Shown here piece by piece: positions 21,001 to 31,700 of a stretch of 64,000 bases of DNA. Below the pieces are notes generated by a model. The model worked only from the letters and a program-made list of their open reading frames with translations, did no database searches and had not been told where the DNA came from. Every line of letters begins with the position of its first letter. Position 1 is the first letter of the stretch. The translations under genes were made by a program, and so were the position numbers. Source of the stretch: Globodera rostochiensis. Lineage: Eukaryota; Nematoda; Chromadorea; Rhabditida; Heteroderidae. The stretch is from NCBI GenBank assembly GCA_018350325.1, contig JAEVLN010000013.1, positions 1,364,001 to 1,428,000 on the forward strand, read 5' to 3'.

Positions 21001-21107
21001 GCATCATAATTTGTTGGTGTATTTGATTTAAAAGTTTTCGTGTTTCGTTTTTTGTCCTGGAATTTTTTTCATTTCAATTTCGAAAATCAAAAAGATTTCT
21101 TCCACCC
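18023..21107. other. Intergenic L3-L4
   Basis: It holds the family 3' flank, a tRNA-derived repeat (18412-18480), a TCGAGA-rich element running from TAGTGCTGCACGAGA at about 18294 to TCTCGTGCAGCACTA near 18956, a tRNA-like minus-strand sequence (19868-19923), and repeats shared with 26040-28130. The stretch 18540-19560 is a long, diverged duplicate of 26440-27250. No gene is supported. Confidence 0.5.
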
Positions 21108-21229
21108 CTGCTCGAGACTGAGCCAGACTTTGTTGGGTCGAGGAGGCCCGCTGTCGATGCTCTCGAACATCATTAGCTAATAAATAAAATTAAATTTTAT
21201 ATAATTTTTTTCAAAAAAACTTTTTTCAG
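21108..21229 (+). promoter_or_regulatory. Upstream block of L4
   Basis: Nearly the same as 3358-3483 before L2 (CGAGGAGGCCCGCTGTCGAT, GATGCTCTCGAACATCATT), ending TTTTTTCAG on the ATG. Confidence 0.45.
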
Positions 21230-21448
21230 ATGCGTGCATTACTTTTTTTGTTACCTCTGACATTCAGTTGCATTCTAAAAAACGGGTATTGCGGTTTTAA
21301 AGAATTCCAAAATGATAATCGTGTTATACCTTTGCTTGCACAGTATCATAATAAAGAAATAAAAGGGAAAGAGTTGTTAGAAAAGTTGAACAATGTAGGA
21401 CTCGGAATGCCCCTAAATACGCTGAAAGGTTACCTAAAGCAAATTAAG
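21230..21448 (+). CDS. L4 exon 1, SP+H
   Basis: The exon has 73 codons: MRALLFLLPLTFSCILKNGY then C, GFKEFQNDNRVIPLLAQYH ... NTLKGYLKQIK. It is the closest sister of L2 exon 1. Confidence 0.75.
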
Positions 21449-24400
21449 GTATTTTTGTTACATTATAATATTTTGCCCAAAAACAGTTTTTGTAGTTTTC
21501 TTTTTCGGCATAAAGATGTTTAATTATAAAAATCAGTTCTTGAGTACTAATCTTGACTCTTTTTTTACGGTTTAGGAAGCTGGCGGTGGCAGCCGCATTA
21601 ACTATAAGCTATTCAAAAATAATCCTTGTGCTATGGCTTTGGTTGCACGTCATTTTAATGATATAACATTTACAAGGGAAAAGTTGTTAACAGCGTTGAA
21701 CATTAATGGAATCAAAATGCACCTAAATACGCTGGACAGATACCTAAAGAAAATTAAGGTATTTATGTTACAATATAATACTTTGCCTAAAAAACAGTTT
21801 TTATGGTTTTCTTTTTCGGCATAAAGATGTTTAAATGTAAAAAATCAGTTGTTGAGTACTAATCTTGACTCTTTTTTTCACGGTTTAGGAGGAAGCTGGC
21901 GCTGGCACGCCGAATTTCCAAGCATCGGGCAACCCAGGATCATCAATTCCAATCGAAGCCAGTGTAATTCAAGAATTCTCAAAAGTATTCGGTGTAGAAT
22001 CGATTCCTTACGATGGAACACTAAATTCAATCCTTCCAAAGCCCATCAATAGTTCTTGAGTACTAATCTTGACTCTTTTTTCACGGTTTAGGCGGCTGGC
22101 ATTGGCGCGCCGAATCTCCAAGCATCGGCCTCAGCATCGGGCAACCCAGGATCATCAATTCCAAACAAAGCCAGTGTAATTCAAGAATTCTCAAAAGTAT
22201 TCGGTGTAGAATCGAATCCTTACGATGGAACACTTAATTCAATCTTCCAAAGCCCACCAATAGTTCTTGAGTACTAATCTTGACCTTTTTTTCATGGTTC
22301 AGGAAGATGGCGGTGGCACGCCGAATTTCCAAGCATCGGCATCGGGCAATCCAGGATCATCAATTCCAAACAAAGCCAGTGTAATTCAAGAATTCTCAAA
22401 AGTATTCGGTGTAGAATCGATTCCTTACGATGGAACACTAAATTCAATCCTTCCAAAGCCCATCAATAGTTCTTGAGTACTAATCTTGACTCTTTTTTCA
22501 CGGTTTAGGCGGCTAGCGGTAGCAGCCGCAAAAATGCTTTTGAAAAATTCAAAGATAATCCTGGTGCTATGGCTTTGGTTGAACAGCATAATAACAACGA
22601 AATTACGGATACGGCGTTGTTTGAAGCGTTGAAACGAATAAAACCCAAACTAAGCACAAAGTCGATGTATTTTTACCTAAAAATGCTCAATGAAGAAAAG
22701 GTATTTTTGCAACAATATAATACATTGCCTGAAACAAAAAAACATCTTTCTTTTTATCGGCATAAAGAGTGGGTACTGTACGAGTCCGTTCTTGAGTACT
22801 AATCTTGAGCTTTTATTTTTACGATTCAGAAGGCTGGCAGTGGCGCGCCGAATCTCCAAGCCCCCTACGCGACGGCCTATCTCCCAAATCAATCGAAATC
22901 GACGCGAAACTGGGATTTTTCAAACCCTACTAAAGATTTTGACGCACCGCCGTTTCCCCAAGCCCCCCAAATTGCACAACAATCCTCCAACTTTACATCG
23001 GGCAACCCAGGCTCATCGGAAAAAGGAAAAAGCACCAACTTTTCAAAAGCACCGAATTCTGACAATTGGTCACTTTCTTCGATTACAGGTACAGGGAAAA
23101 CGTTCAAAACGGCTGTATTAAAACTCGGAACGAGACGAGATCTCCAAAAATTTCGACGAGACTTCTCGAGAATCTCTTATCGAGATCTAGATCAAAGCTC
23201 AAGTACGGGCTCTAGTCTGTATACAGCAGGGTGCGATATTTCAATTTTAAAAAGCGTTTCTTTTCTATCCTTAATTTGTGTATCCTACAAATTTTAGTGA
23301 CAATTCAGTTAATTTTTAGCGAATAGACAGAAGGCCAAACCTGTACCCGATTTTTTTGTTTAATTATTAATTTTTGATTTATGGAATTAATTTAAAAATG
23401 ACTCTCCCAATTTGGTGTGAAGTCTCATTAAATATCTTTTACCAGGCGCATCGTCGCATTACGGTGGCGCGATGCCGTCTCAGCAAGCCCCAATGCCGGA
23501 CACATTTATGCCATCCCAAGCTGAAACTGATTCTACGAATTGGTTCGAGGAAAATTCGCAAAACGATGATGGAAGTCTTCATTCGATGGTCAACCCGAAA
23601 AATCCGAGCTCATGGAAAAACGCATGGGGTAAAAGCGTAGCGAAAGATTCAAACATTATCCTAAATTTGCCTTAATCTTTTTTTGAATAAGTTTTTTTAA
23701 ATAATTTATAAGGACTTTATAAATGAATCTCATGTTGAAATAAGGCTTGGCTATAATTTTAATTCAAACTTTGATTCTGATCAATTTGTAATCCTAAATT
23801 TTGAGGTGCTGTGTCGAATTTGTTCGGTGCATCCCCTCAAGAACCCCAATTTTCGCCGTCAATGCATGTCACACCAGCAGCATCGTCATATTATTCGTCC
23901 AATCAACCCGATGATGGAAGTCTTGAGTCGTTGATCACGCCGAGAAATCAAAAAGGTAAAGCGCTCGGTATTTATAAATTTTAGAGCTGTTCGAGACTTG
24001 AAATTTACCGAGAAATGACCCCGAGAACACCCAAAAAAAACTCGAGAAATTTCTCGACTCGAGAATCGAGACCGAGACTCTCGAACAGCTTTAATAATAT
24101 TGCCGACTGAATTCCATTTTGGGTTTTTAAATACACTCATTTTATGAGATTTTGTTGGGTTGAATATGCCTTTGTCAATTTTAATAAAGACATTGTTACC
24201 AAAAAAGCAACAAAACGTTTCCTGTGACTTTTCTGTCATAAATTAATGAAATTTTAATCTATATGAATTAATTGTCCTAATTACTTTAATTTTTGATGCA
24301 CCGCCGTTTCTCCAAGCCCCCCAAATTGGACGACAATCCTCCAACTTTACATCGGGCAACCCAGGCGCATCGAATAGAGGAAAAAGCACAAACTTTTCAA

Positions 24401-25938
24401 AAGCACCGAATTCTGGCAATTGGTCACTTTCTTCGATTACAGGTACAGAAACTGCTCTATACGAGCACTGGTACGAGACGAGATCTCGAAAATTTCGACG
24501 AGATTTCTCGAGAATCTCGCTCGAAGCTCAAGTCCGGGCTTTAGCCTGTATACAGCAGGTTGCAATATTTCAATGTTTAAAGGTTCGTCTTTTATTTGGG
24601 GCATGCGTCCTTTTCTGTCCTTAATTTGTGATTCCTGCAACTTTTAGTGACAATTCAGTTAATTTTTAGCGAATAATTGTCAGAAAGAAGGCTAAAAACC
24701 TGTACCCGAATTTTTTTGTCTGATTATCAATAGGGCCCGGATTTTCAGGTTTTACCTATTTTTTTGTAGAATAGGGAATCAAGACGGAGAAGCCCAAAAA
24801 TAGCATTCATTTCAAAAAATTTGTGAATTTGGGCGACTTTTTAGTCAATATACATTATTTTGGCTTTTTTGAGAACAAATCAATATTTCGCCATTTTTCC
24901 ATAATGCATCAATATTTTCATCAATTTTTTGGCATTTTTCCGAAAAATTTTAGAAAGAAATTCAATATTTCAAGCCCTTTTCCAAAAATTTCTTAAGAAA
25001 AATGCAATAAAAACGACAAAATTTGCCCCTAAATTAAAAAAAGAATTCAACCCAAAAATGCTTTGGAGAGAAGCACAAATAAGATAGTTTTTCCGAATTT
25101 ATTGTCCTAATTACTTGAAGGTTTTGGCGCAACGGCCCATCTCCCAAATCAATCGCCTTTTTCAAAGCCTGCACCGTCGTTTCCCCAAACCACTCAAATT
25201 GCACGACAATCCTCCAATTTTACATCGGGCAACCCAGGCTCATCGGAAAAAGGAAAAAGCACCATCTTTTCAAAAGGATCGAATCCTGACAATTGGCCAC
25301 GTTTTTCGATTACAGGTACATGAAAAACACGGGAGCAAATGTTAGATGGAAGGCCAAACTTGTACCCGATTTTTTTGTTGTTGCATTATCTTTTGATTTT
25401 TAATGGAATTAATAAAAAGGCGCGCTAACAAAACATCGAAGCGATGAAAACACCGACTAAGCAAAAAAACGACGAAATACCGAAAAAAACAAATTTTAAA
25501 TTCGAACATTTTTTCGAAAATTCAAAATAGTTTTGATTCGTGGCTTTGGTGTTTTGTAGGGCAGCGAATAAAAATGACTCTCCCAATTTTGTGTGTCAGT
25601 TTCATCAAATACCATTTGCCAGGCTCAGCGCCGCATTACGGTGGCGCGATGCCATATCAGCAAGTCCACCCAATTAAAGGGCTTAATCTATACTTTTGAA
25701 TTAATTGGCCTAATTAATTAAAGGTTTTGACACGACGCCGCCGTTTTTCCCAAATCAATCGCAATCGACGCGAAGGACCGGCGCAGTGCTATCCCAACCT
25801 GGAACGCCTTCTTTGGATTGGAGCGGGGGAAATTCGCAAAACAATGATGGAGATCTTGCTTCGGTGGTTTGGCCTAAAAACCCGAGCTCATCGAAAGGTA
25901 AAAGCACGTCGAAATCAGGGAAAAAGCCGAGAAACTAG
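21230..25938 (+). CDS. Locus L4: modular secreted protein gene
   Basis: Exons: SP+H 21230-21448, H 21576-21758, C 21889-22059 (stop), C 22092-22262, C 22303-22476 (stop), H 22509-22700, D 22830-23088, S 23446-23628, N 23806-23955, F 25121-25315, T 25724-25938. Without any C copy these give 1596 nt, 532 codons with the stop. Adding the intact 171-nt C at 22092 keeps frame. The three C copies in a row show local tandem growth of this module. The product has a signal peptide, three helical modules and the usual P/S/N-rich C-terminal half. Confidence 0.65.
21576..21758 (+). CDS. L4 exon 2, H module
   Basis: The exon has 61 codons, EAGGGSRINYKLFKNNPCAM ... NTLDRYLKKIK, after TTTACGGTTTAG and before GTATTTATG. 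Confidence 0.7.
21889..22059 (+). CDS. L4 C module 1, ends in stop
   Basis: EEAGAGTPNFQASGNPGSSI ... VIQEFSK, VFGVESIPYDGTLNSILPKP, INSS then TGA; same alternatives as the L3 C module. It lacks the ASA repeat present in other copies. Confidence 0.5.
   Translation, partial: EEAGAGTPNFQASGNPGSSIPIEASVIQEFSKVFGVESIPYDGTLNSILPKPINSS
22092..22262 (+). CDS. L4 C module 2, in frame
   Basis: The exon has 57 codons, AAGIGAPNLQASASASGNPG ... NSIFQSPPI, followed by a 40-nt intron (22263-22302, GTTCTTGAGTACTAATCTTG to CATGGTTCAG). Confidence 0.6.
22303..22476 (+). CDS. L4 C module 3, ends in stop
   Basis: EDGGGTPNFQASASGNPGSS ... VIQEFSK, VFGVESIPYDGTLNSILPKP, INSS and TGA. Confidence 0.5.
   Translation, partial: EDGGGTPNFQASASGNPGSSIPNKASVIQEFSKVFGVESIPYDGTLNSILPKPINSS
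22509..22700 (+). CDS. L4 H module
   Basis: The exon has 64 codons, AASGSSRKNAFEKFKDNPGA ... STKSMYFYLKMLNEEK, donor GTATTTTTG. Confidence 0.7.
22830..23088 (+). CDS. L4 D module, long form
   Basis: The exon has 259 nt, phase 0 in and 1 out: KAGSGAPNLQAPYATAYLP, NQSKSTRNWDFSNPTKDFDA, PPFPQAPQIAQQSSNFTSGN, EKGKSTNFSKAPNSDNWSLS. It contains both the start of D and the whole F core, so it seems to be a D-F fusion. Donor GTACAG. Confidence 0.68.
23446..23675 (+). CDS. L4 S module
   Basis: After TTTTACCAG, ASSHYGGAMPSQQAPMPDTF, TDSTNWFEENSQNDDGSLH, NPKNPSSWKNAWG. The donor at 23629 gives 183 nt, phase 1-1; read-through ends KDSNIILNLP at 23675. Confidence 0.65.
23806..23955 (+). CDS. L4 N module
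   Basis: 150 nt, phase 1-1: AVSNLFGASPQEPQFSPSM, HVTPAASSYYSSNQPDDG, SLESLITPRNQK, donor GTAAAGCG. Confidence 0.65.
23982..24093. mobile_element. 112-bp TCGAGA-rich hAT-like MITE
   Basis: The ends are TAGAGCTGTTCGAGA and TCTCGAACAGCTTTA. The flanks are ATAAATTT (23974-23981) and ATAATATT (24094-24101), i.e. an aged 8-bp duplication; the sister copy at 5921 is followed by ATAAATTT. Confidence 0.65.
24291..24442 (+). pseudogene. L4 F/D-type module lacking an acceptor
   Basis: FDAPPFLQAPQIGRQSSNF, GASNRGKSTNFSKAP, NSGNWSLSSIT and a GTACAG donor, but TTACTTTAAT before TTTTGATG. Confidence 0.5.
25121..25315 (+). CDS. L4 F module
   Basis: 195 nt, phase 1-1, acceptor AATTACTTGAAG: GFGATAHLPNQSPFSKPAPS, FPQTTQIARQSSNF, EKGKSTIFSKGSNPDNWPRF. 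Donor GTACAT. Confidence 0.65.
25623..25699 (+). pseudogene. L4 truncated S module
   Basis: Same deletion product as in L3: SAPHYGGAMPYQQVHPIKG then LNLYF and a stop, no donor. Confidence 0.6.
25724..25938 (+). CDS. L4 terminal exon (T), short form
   Basis: GFDTTPPFFPNQSQSTRRTG, VLSQPGTPSLDWSGGNSQN, GDLASVVWPKNPSSSKGK, then KPRN and TAG. Confidence 0.65.
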
Positions 25939-28488
25939 AGTTGTGCACACTGATCAATGATTCCCGAAGATCATCATTTGCGATCACTCACTGTTCACAA
26001 TTGTTATTCTGTTAATTGGAGCTTTGAGCTTTTCTCTGCAAAGCAGCGATTGATTAGCTAAAACTAGAGATCAAAATTTTTAAAAAGCCCGGCTCGGCAC
26101 CCTTGGTTTCTGGTCTCAGTAGTTTTGGTCTCGAGTCTTGAAGCAATGTTTCGATATCGAGTTCGCTGCTGTTCATTTCGCTTACAAGCTAGTGCTGCAC
26201 GAGAGTCTCGGTCTTGAGTCTCGGGTACAGCTTTAAAGATTTGAAAAACATAATGACAAATCAAATTTAGAAATCCAATCCTTAATTCAATATCTTTTGC
26301 ACAGCTTATTAAGTCAATGTTTATATGGCTCAGTGGTTTAAATCTGTGTCATATCATACTTATCGGAGTTCTACTCCCCGAGTAAAAATCCGTTTTATTC
26401 TTTAATTTTTTACAATTACTCGTTTTCCTCTGATTTTAGTTGGAAAACAAATCTCATTAATAAAATGCTTTTTTTTGCAAATTTTAGGCACATTTTCCTA
26501 ATTACAATAGGTAGATTCACTAAATTCTTTCGTTTTTTTTTTCTCGGCGGCGCCGTCGGACCATTCCTCTTCCTAAAAGCTTCAAAAAAATTACCACATT
26601 TTTAAAATTTGGTTCAAATCTATTAACAAATTGCAAAAAAATCTAAAAATGCACTCCTAAATTGAGAACAAAATTTCGGTTGAATTAAGTGCAATTTTGC
26701 TTATAAATTAAAAATGAAAATTTTTAAAATTCTGCTTATTTTCAAAAGATTGTTCTGGTGAATTTGGCGCAAAAAAAATCAATTTTGAAAAAAAAAAAAT
26801 TTTATAATTTTGCCAAATGTGTGCAACACAATCGAAATGCTCCGACGCGGATTTTAAAAATTTGAGATCCGAGCACGCGATAGGTTTAAATGATGCTTTT
26901 GCTGCTTTTTCCGATGGCTTAGAATGTGACTTCGCTTCGAAACATTTCATCGAAAAAAATGATAAGCAGCGATGCAACTTTTAGGTAAATTATCTATTTT
27001 TTCTGCGAGCTTGGCACGCTTTCGGCTTTTTTCTACCTATTTCGACCTTTTTATTACCTATTTTCAGGTTTTTGAATTTTTTTTTTTAATATAATTCTGC
27101 TGAAAATGCCAACCTGGCCATCTCGGCTCCAGCGCCATTTGGGCGCGGTCCTTTTCAACGCCGCCATTTTTTGCCTTATTTTATATGCGAAGTTTATTTT
27201 TTGTGGATTTTTTTTCGAAAATGACTAAAATTTCTAATTTTTCTTACCTAAAAGTAGCATCCCTGCTTTAATGCCATAGGTGCATTTTCCACCGCTTTTT
27301 TATACGGGTTTCGTTTCAATTAGAGCCCGGCGGGAGGGATTCCCGCGGGAAAAGTACGGGAATCCCGGTTAAAAAAAGGAAAATACTTCTTATTAAGAAT
27401 TTTTGTACTTAGGCCTGCTATTTTTAGGTAAATTCCTATTTTTTCTGCAAGCTTAGTTCGTTTGGCTTTACACTCTAACACTTTCTTTTAGGATTATATT
27501 CTTCTTAGTACTTTTGTTTTTTCATTTTACGCTTGTAGCTTTTTTAAATAAATTTCAACAGCTAATCAATGACTGATTATGTATTAATAAATTTTTGATG
27601 TTACATAAATACTGTATATTGGCAAAAAAATATGAAAAAAATTTAAAAATGGCACTGCGGCGTGTCCACTGAGGAAATGGGTAGTCACCTGTGTGCGAAA
27701 CAATTGTTGGGTTGGCATTTACGTCAAGCCCAATTATGGCGTTGGCATAAATTAGTAATACGTAGGGCCCGGATTTATAGCTGCTACAAATAGTTTGGTT
27801 TATAATTGCTAAAAATCTCCAAATAGTTTTTATAGTTGCTGGCATTTACGTCAAGCCCAACTATTATAGTTTCCAAAAAATAATAAACTATGAAATAGTT
27901 GCTAGATTTTGTGCCCTGAAAACAGATTTTCGTGTTTTGAAAAAAGAGAAATTTGTATAATTTTGCCAAATGTGTGTAAACACAATCTAAATGCGTATGC
28001 AATTCCATTTTAGGCCAGCCAAATGATTGTTTTGGTGCAAAAAGTCATTCATTTTCTGTGATTTTTTGTGGTGGCAATCGAAGAAGGCAATTTAAAAGGA
28101 TGGAATATGCCTAACAATGGCACTCATTCCCTTTTTTTGCATTGGTATTCTGCTGGAAAGGGCTCCCGGCAACGTAAAAACTTTATGATTTTTGCCAATT
28201 TTTGTAGTTTTGACGGGACGTCTTTTTGAAGCTCATACCTTGGAGCATCTCCTAACACAAATTAAGTCTAATGCTCAACCAAAAAATTTTTGGCGCAAAA
28301 TTAAAAAAATTTGTTTTCTAATTTCAACAACCCATTTTGACCCAATGTCGGACCTTTACACACCGACCCAAGCATACATTTTCTGCGATGCCACCAACTT
28401 ATAATTTCGACATTTTGTTCCACGAATAAGTCGAACGCCAAACCTCGGAAAAGATTTTAAATTGAATTTAAATACCTTCATTTTTCAG
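25939..28488. other. Intergenic L4-L5
   Basis: The family 3' flank, a TCGAGA-rich element starting at TAGTGCTGCACGAGA (about 26189), a tRNA-derived repeat (26327-26395), a duplicate of 18540-19560, and the repeat block shared with 20340-20780. The last 500 bases match the region before L3. No gene is supported. Confidence 0.5.
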
Positions 28489-28725
28489 ATGCGTGCATTA
28501 CTTTTTTTGTTAACTCTGACATTCAGTTGCATTCTGAAAAACAGTTACTGCGTTACTAATTATGAAGAATTCAAATCAAATGCTGATGCTATGAATTTGG
28601 TTAAAGAGCATTATGATTTCCGTACAAACACATTAAAAGCGGTGGACGATTTGTTACAAAAGTTGAGAGCTATAAAACCCGACATATGCAAAAGAACGCT
28701 GCAGAGATACGTGCAGAATATGAGG
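28489..28725 (+). CDS. L5 exon 1, SP+H
   Basis: The exon has 79 codons: MRALLFLLTLTFSCILKNSY then C, NYEEFKSNADAMNLVKEHYD ... KRTLQRYVQNMR, donor GTAATT as in L3. Confidence 0.75.
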
Positions 28726-31700
28726 GTAATTGCTAAAATATAGGGTTAGTCCCCCGACCCCTCGGAGGCGGAAAAAGTCGGGGCTTTCGTCCCCGACTAC
28801 AAAAGTCGGGGAACGGGGGTTTTCCCAGCAAAAACCCCGAAAAATTCTAAAAAGTCGGGGTTCGGGGACGCGGACCAACTCTAATATAACAGGTTTTACA
28901 GTTCTTTTATCGGCATAAAGAGTGTTTATTTGTAAAAGTTAGTTATTGAGTATTAATCTTGACTCTTTTTTCACGGTCCAGAAAGCTGGCGGTGGCACGC
29001 CGAATTTCCAAGCATCGGCATCGGGCAACCCAGGATCATCAATTCCAAACGATGCCAATGTAATTCAAGAATTTCAAAAGTATTCGGTGTAGAATCGAAT
29101 CCTTACGATGGAACACTTAATCTTCCTAAGCCCACCAATAGTTCTTGAGTACTAATCTTGACCTTTTTTTCATGGTTCAGGAAGCTGGCGGTGGCACGCC
29201 GAATTTCCAAGCATCGGTCTCGGCATCGGGCAACCCAGGATCATCAATTCCAAACAAAGCCACTGTAATTCAAGAATTCTCAAAAGTATTCGGTGTAGAA
29301 TCGAATCCTTACGATGGAACACTTAATGCGATCTTCTAAAGCCCACCAATAGTTCTTGAGTACTAATCTTGACTCTTTTTTCACGTTTCAGGAGGCTGGC
29401 GGTGGCAGCCGCCAAATTACGTATAAAGGTTTCAGAGATGATCCTCGCGCTATGGCTTTAGTTGAACGCTATAATAATAACCCAATTTCGAATGAGGAAA
29501 TGTTGAAAGAGTTGGAAAAAATAAATCACAAAATGTGCCTACAAACGCTGTATAAATACCTAAACCAACTCAGAGAAGAGAAGGTATTTATTTTGCTACA
29601 TTATTATTAGGGGCCGGATCTTTTTGTACAAAATTTGTTGCCTTCTGTCCCTCCAAATGGTTTTTTGCCCAAAAAGAAAAATCATGCCTCAGGCATTTTT
29701 CTCCCGAATTTACTCCATTTTCAGTGTATTTTGGGGTTTCTGGATCTCCCATCGGCATCAAGACTATTTGACTTGTAAAAGTCAGTTCTTGAGAACTAAT
29801 CTTGACTCTTTTTTCAAGGTTCAGGAGGCTGGCGGTTTGGCAAATCTCCCAGCCACTCAAATTGCAGGACAATCCTACAACTTTACATCAGGCAACCCAG
29901 GCTCATCGACAAGTAAAGGAAAAAGCACCAACTTTTTAAAAGCACCAGGCGCATCGTCGCATTACGGTGGCGCGTTGCCGTCTCAGCAAGCCCCCCCAAT
30001 GTACGGCACAGATGTGCCATCCCAAGCTGGAATTGATTCTACGAATTGGCTCGAGGAAAATTCGCAAAACGATGATGGAAATCTTTATTCGGTGGTCAGG
30101 CCGAAAAATACGAGCTCATGGAAAAACGCATGGGGTAAAAGCGTAGCGAAAGATTCAAACATTTTCCTAAATTTGCCTTAATCTTTTTTTGAATAAGTTT
30201 TTTTTAATAATTTAAAAGGACTTTTTAAATGAATCTAAGGCTTGGCTATAATTTTAATTCAAACTTTGATTCTGATCAATTCGTAAACCTAAATTTTGAG
30301 GTTCTGTGTCGAGTTGGTTCGGTGCATCCCCTCAAGAACCCCAATTTTCGCCGTCAATGCATGTCACACCAGCAGCATCGTCATATTATTCGTCCAATCA
30401 ACCCGATGATGGAAGTCTTGAGTCGTTGATCACGCCGAGAAATCAAAAAGGTAAAGCGCTCGGTATTTATAAATTTTAGAGCTGTTCGAGACTTGAAATT
30501 TACCGAGAAATGACCCCGAGAATACCCAAAAAAAACCGAGAAATTTCTCGACTCGAGAACCGAGAAAGTTCGAATTTTTTTTTTTTTGAAATTCGCTAAA
30601 TATTTTTGGTTTCAATTTTTAGGGGTACATATCAGGCCGCATTTTATAAGGTTTTATGAGTGATGTTTTTTGACTAAGAATAAGAATCAATAAAATAGAA
30701 TAATTATTAAATTAAAAGAATAAAATAGGTTTTTACTCGGGGAGTAGAACATCCGATAATTAAACTACGAGATAGAATTCAACCACTGAGCCAACTAACT
30801 TCCAAGACACAATCGGGCAAAAGATATTAAATTAAGGATATCTAAAATTTGACTTGTCATGTATTTTTCATATCTTTTAAGCACAGAATTCTGTAATGAA
30901 TTCTCTCAAAAAAGCCAATCTTTAACAGTGCAAAAAAGTCTCGGTTCTCGAGTCTCGTTTTTCGAGACCGAGACTCTCGAACAGCTCTAATAATATTGCC
31001 GCCTGAATTCCATTTTGGATTTTTAAATACACTCATTTTATGAGATTTTGTTGGGTTGAATATGCCTTTGTCAATTTTAATAAAGACATTGTGACCAAAA
31101 AAGCAACAAAACGTTTCCTGTGACTTTTCTGTCATAAATTAATGAAATTTTAGTCTATATGAATTCTCGAATTAATTGTCCTAATTACTTTAATTTTTGA
31201 TGCACCGCCGTTTCTCCAAGCCCCCCAAATTGGACGACAATCCTCCAACTTTACATCGGGCAACCCAGGCGCATCGAATAGAGGAAAAAGCACAAACTTT
31301 TCAAAAGCACCGAATTCTGGCAATTGGTCACTTTCTTCGATTACAGGTACTGAAACTGCTCTATACGAGCACTGGTACGAGACGAGATCTCGAAAATTTC
31401 GACGAGATTTCTCGAGAATCTCGTCTGAGATCTCGCTCGAAGCTCAAGTCCGGGCTTTAGCCTGTATACAGAAGGGTGCGATATTTCAATGTTTAAAGAT
31501 TCGTCTTTTATTTGGGGCATGCGTCCTTTTCTGTCCTTAATTTGTGATTTCTGCAACTTTTAGTGACAATTCAGTTAATTTTTAGCGAATAATTGTCAGA
31601 AAGAAGGCTAAAAACCTGTACCCGAATTTTTTTGTCTGATTATCAATAGGGCCCGGATTTTCAGGTTTTACCTATTTTTTTGTAGAATAGGGAATCAAGA

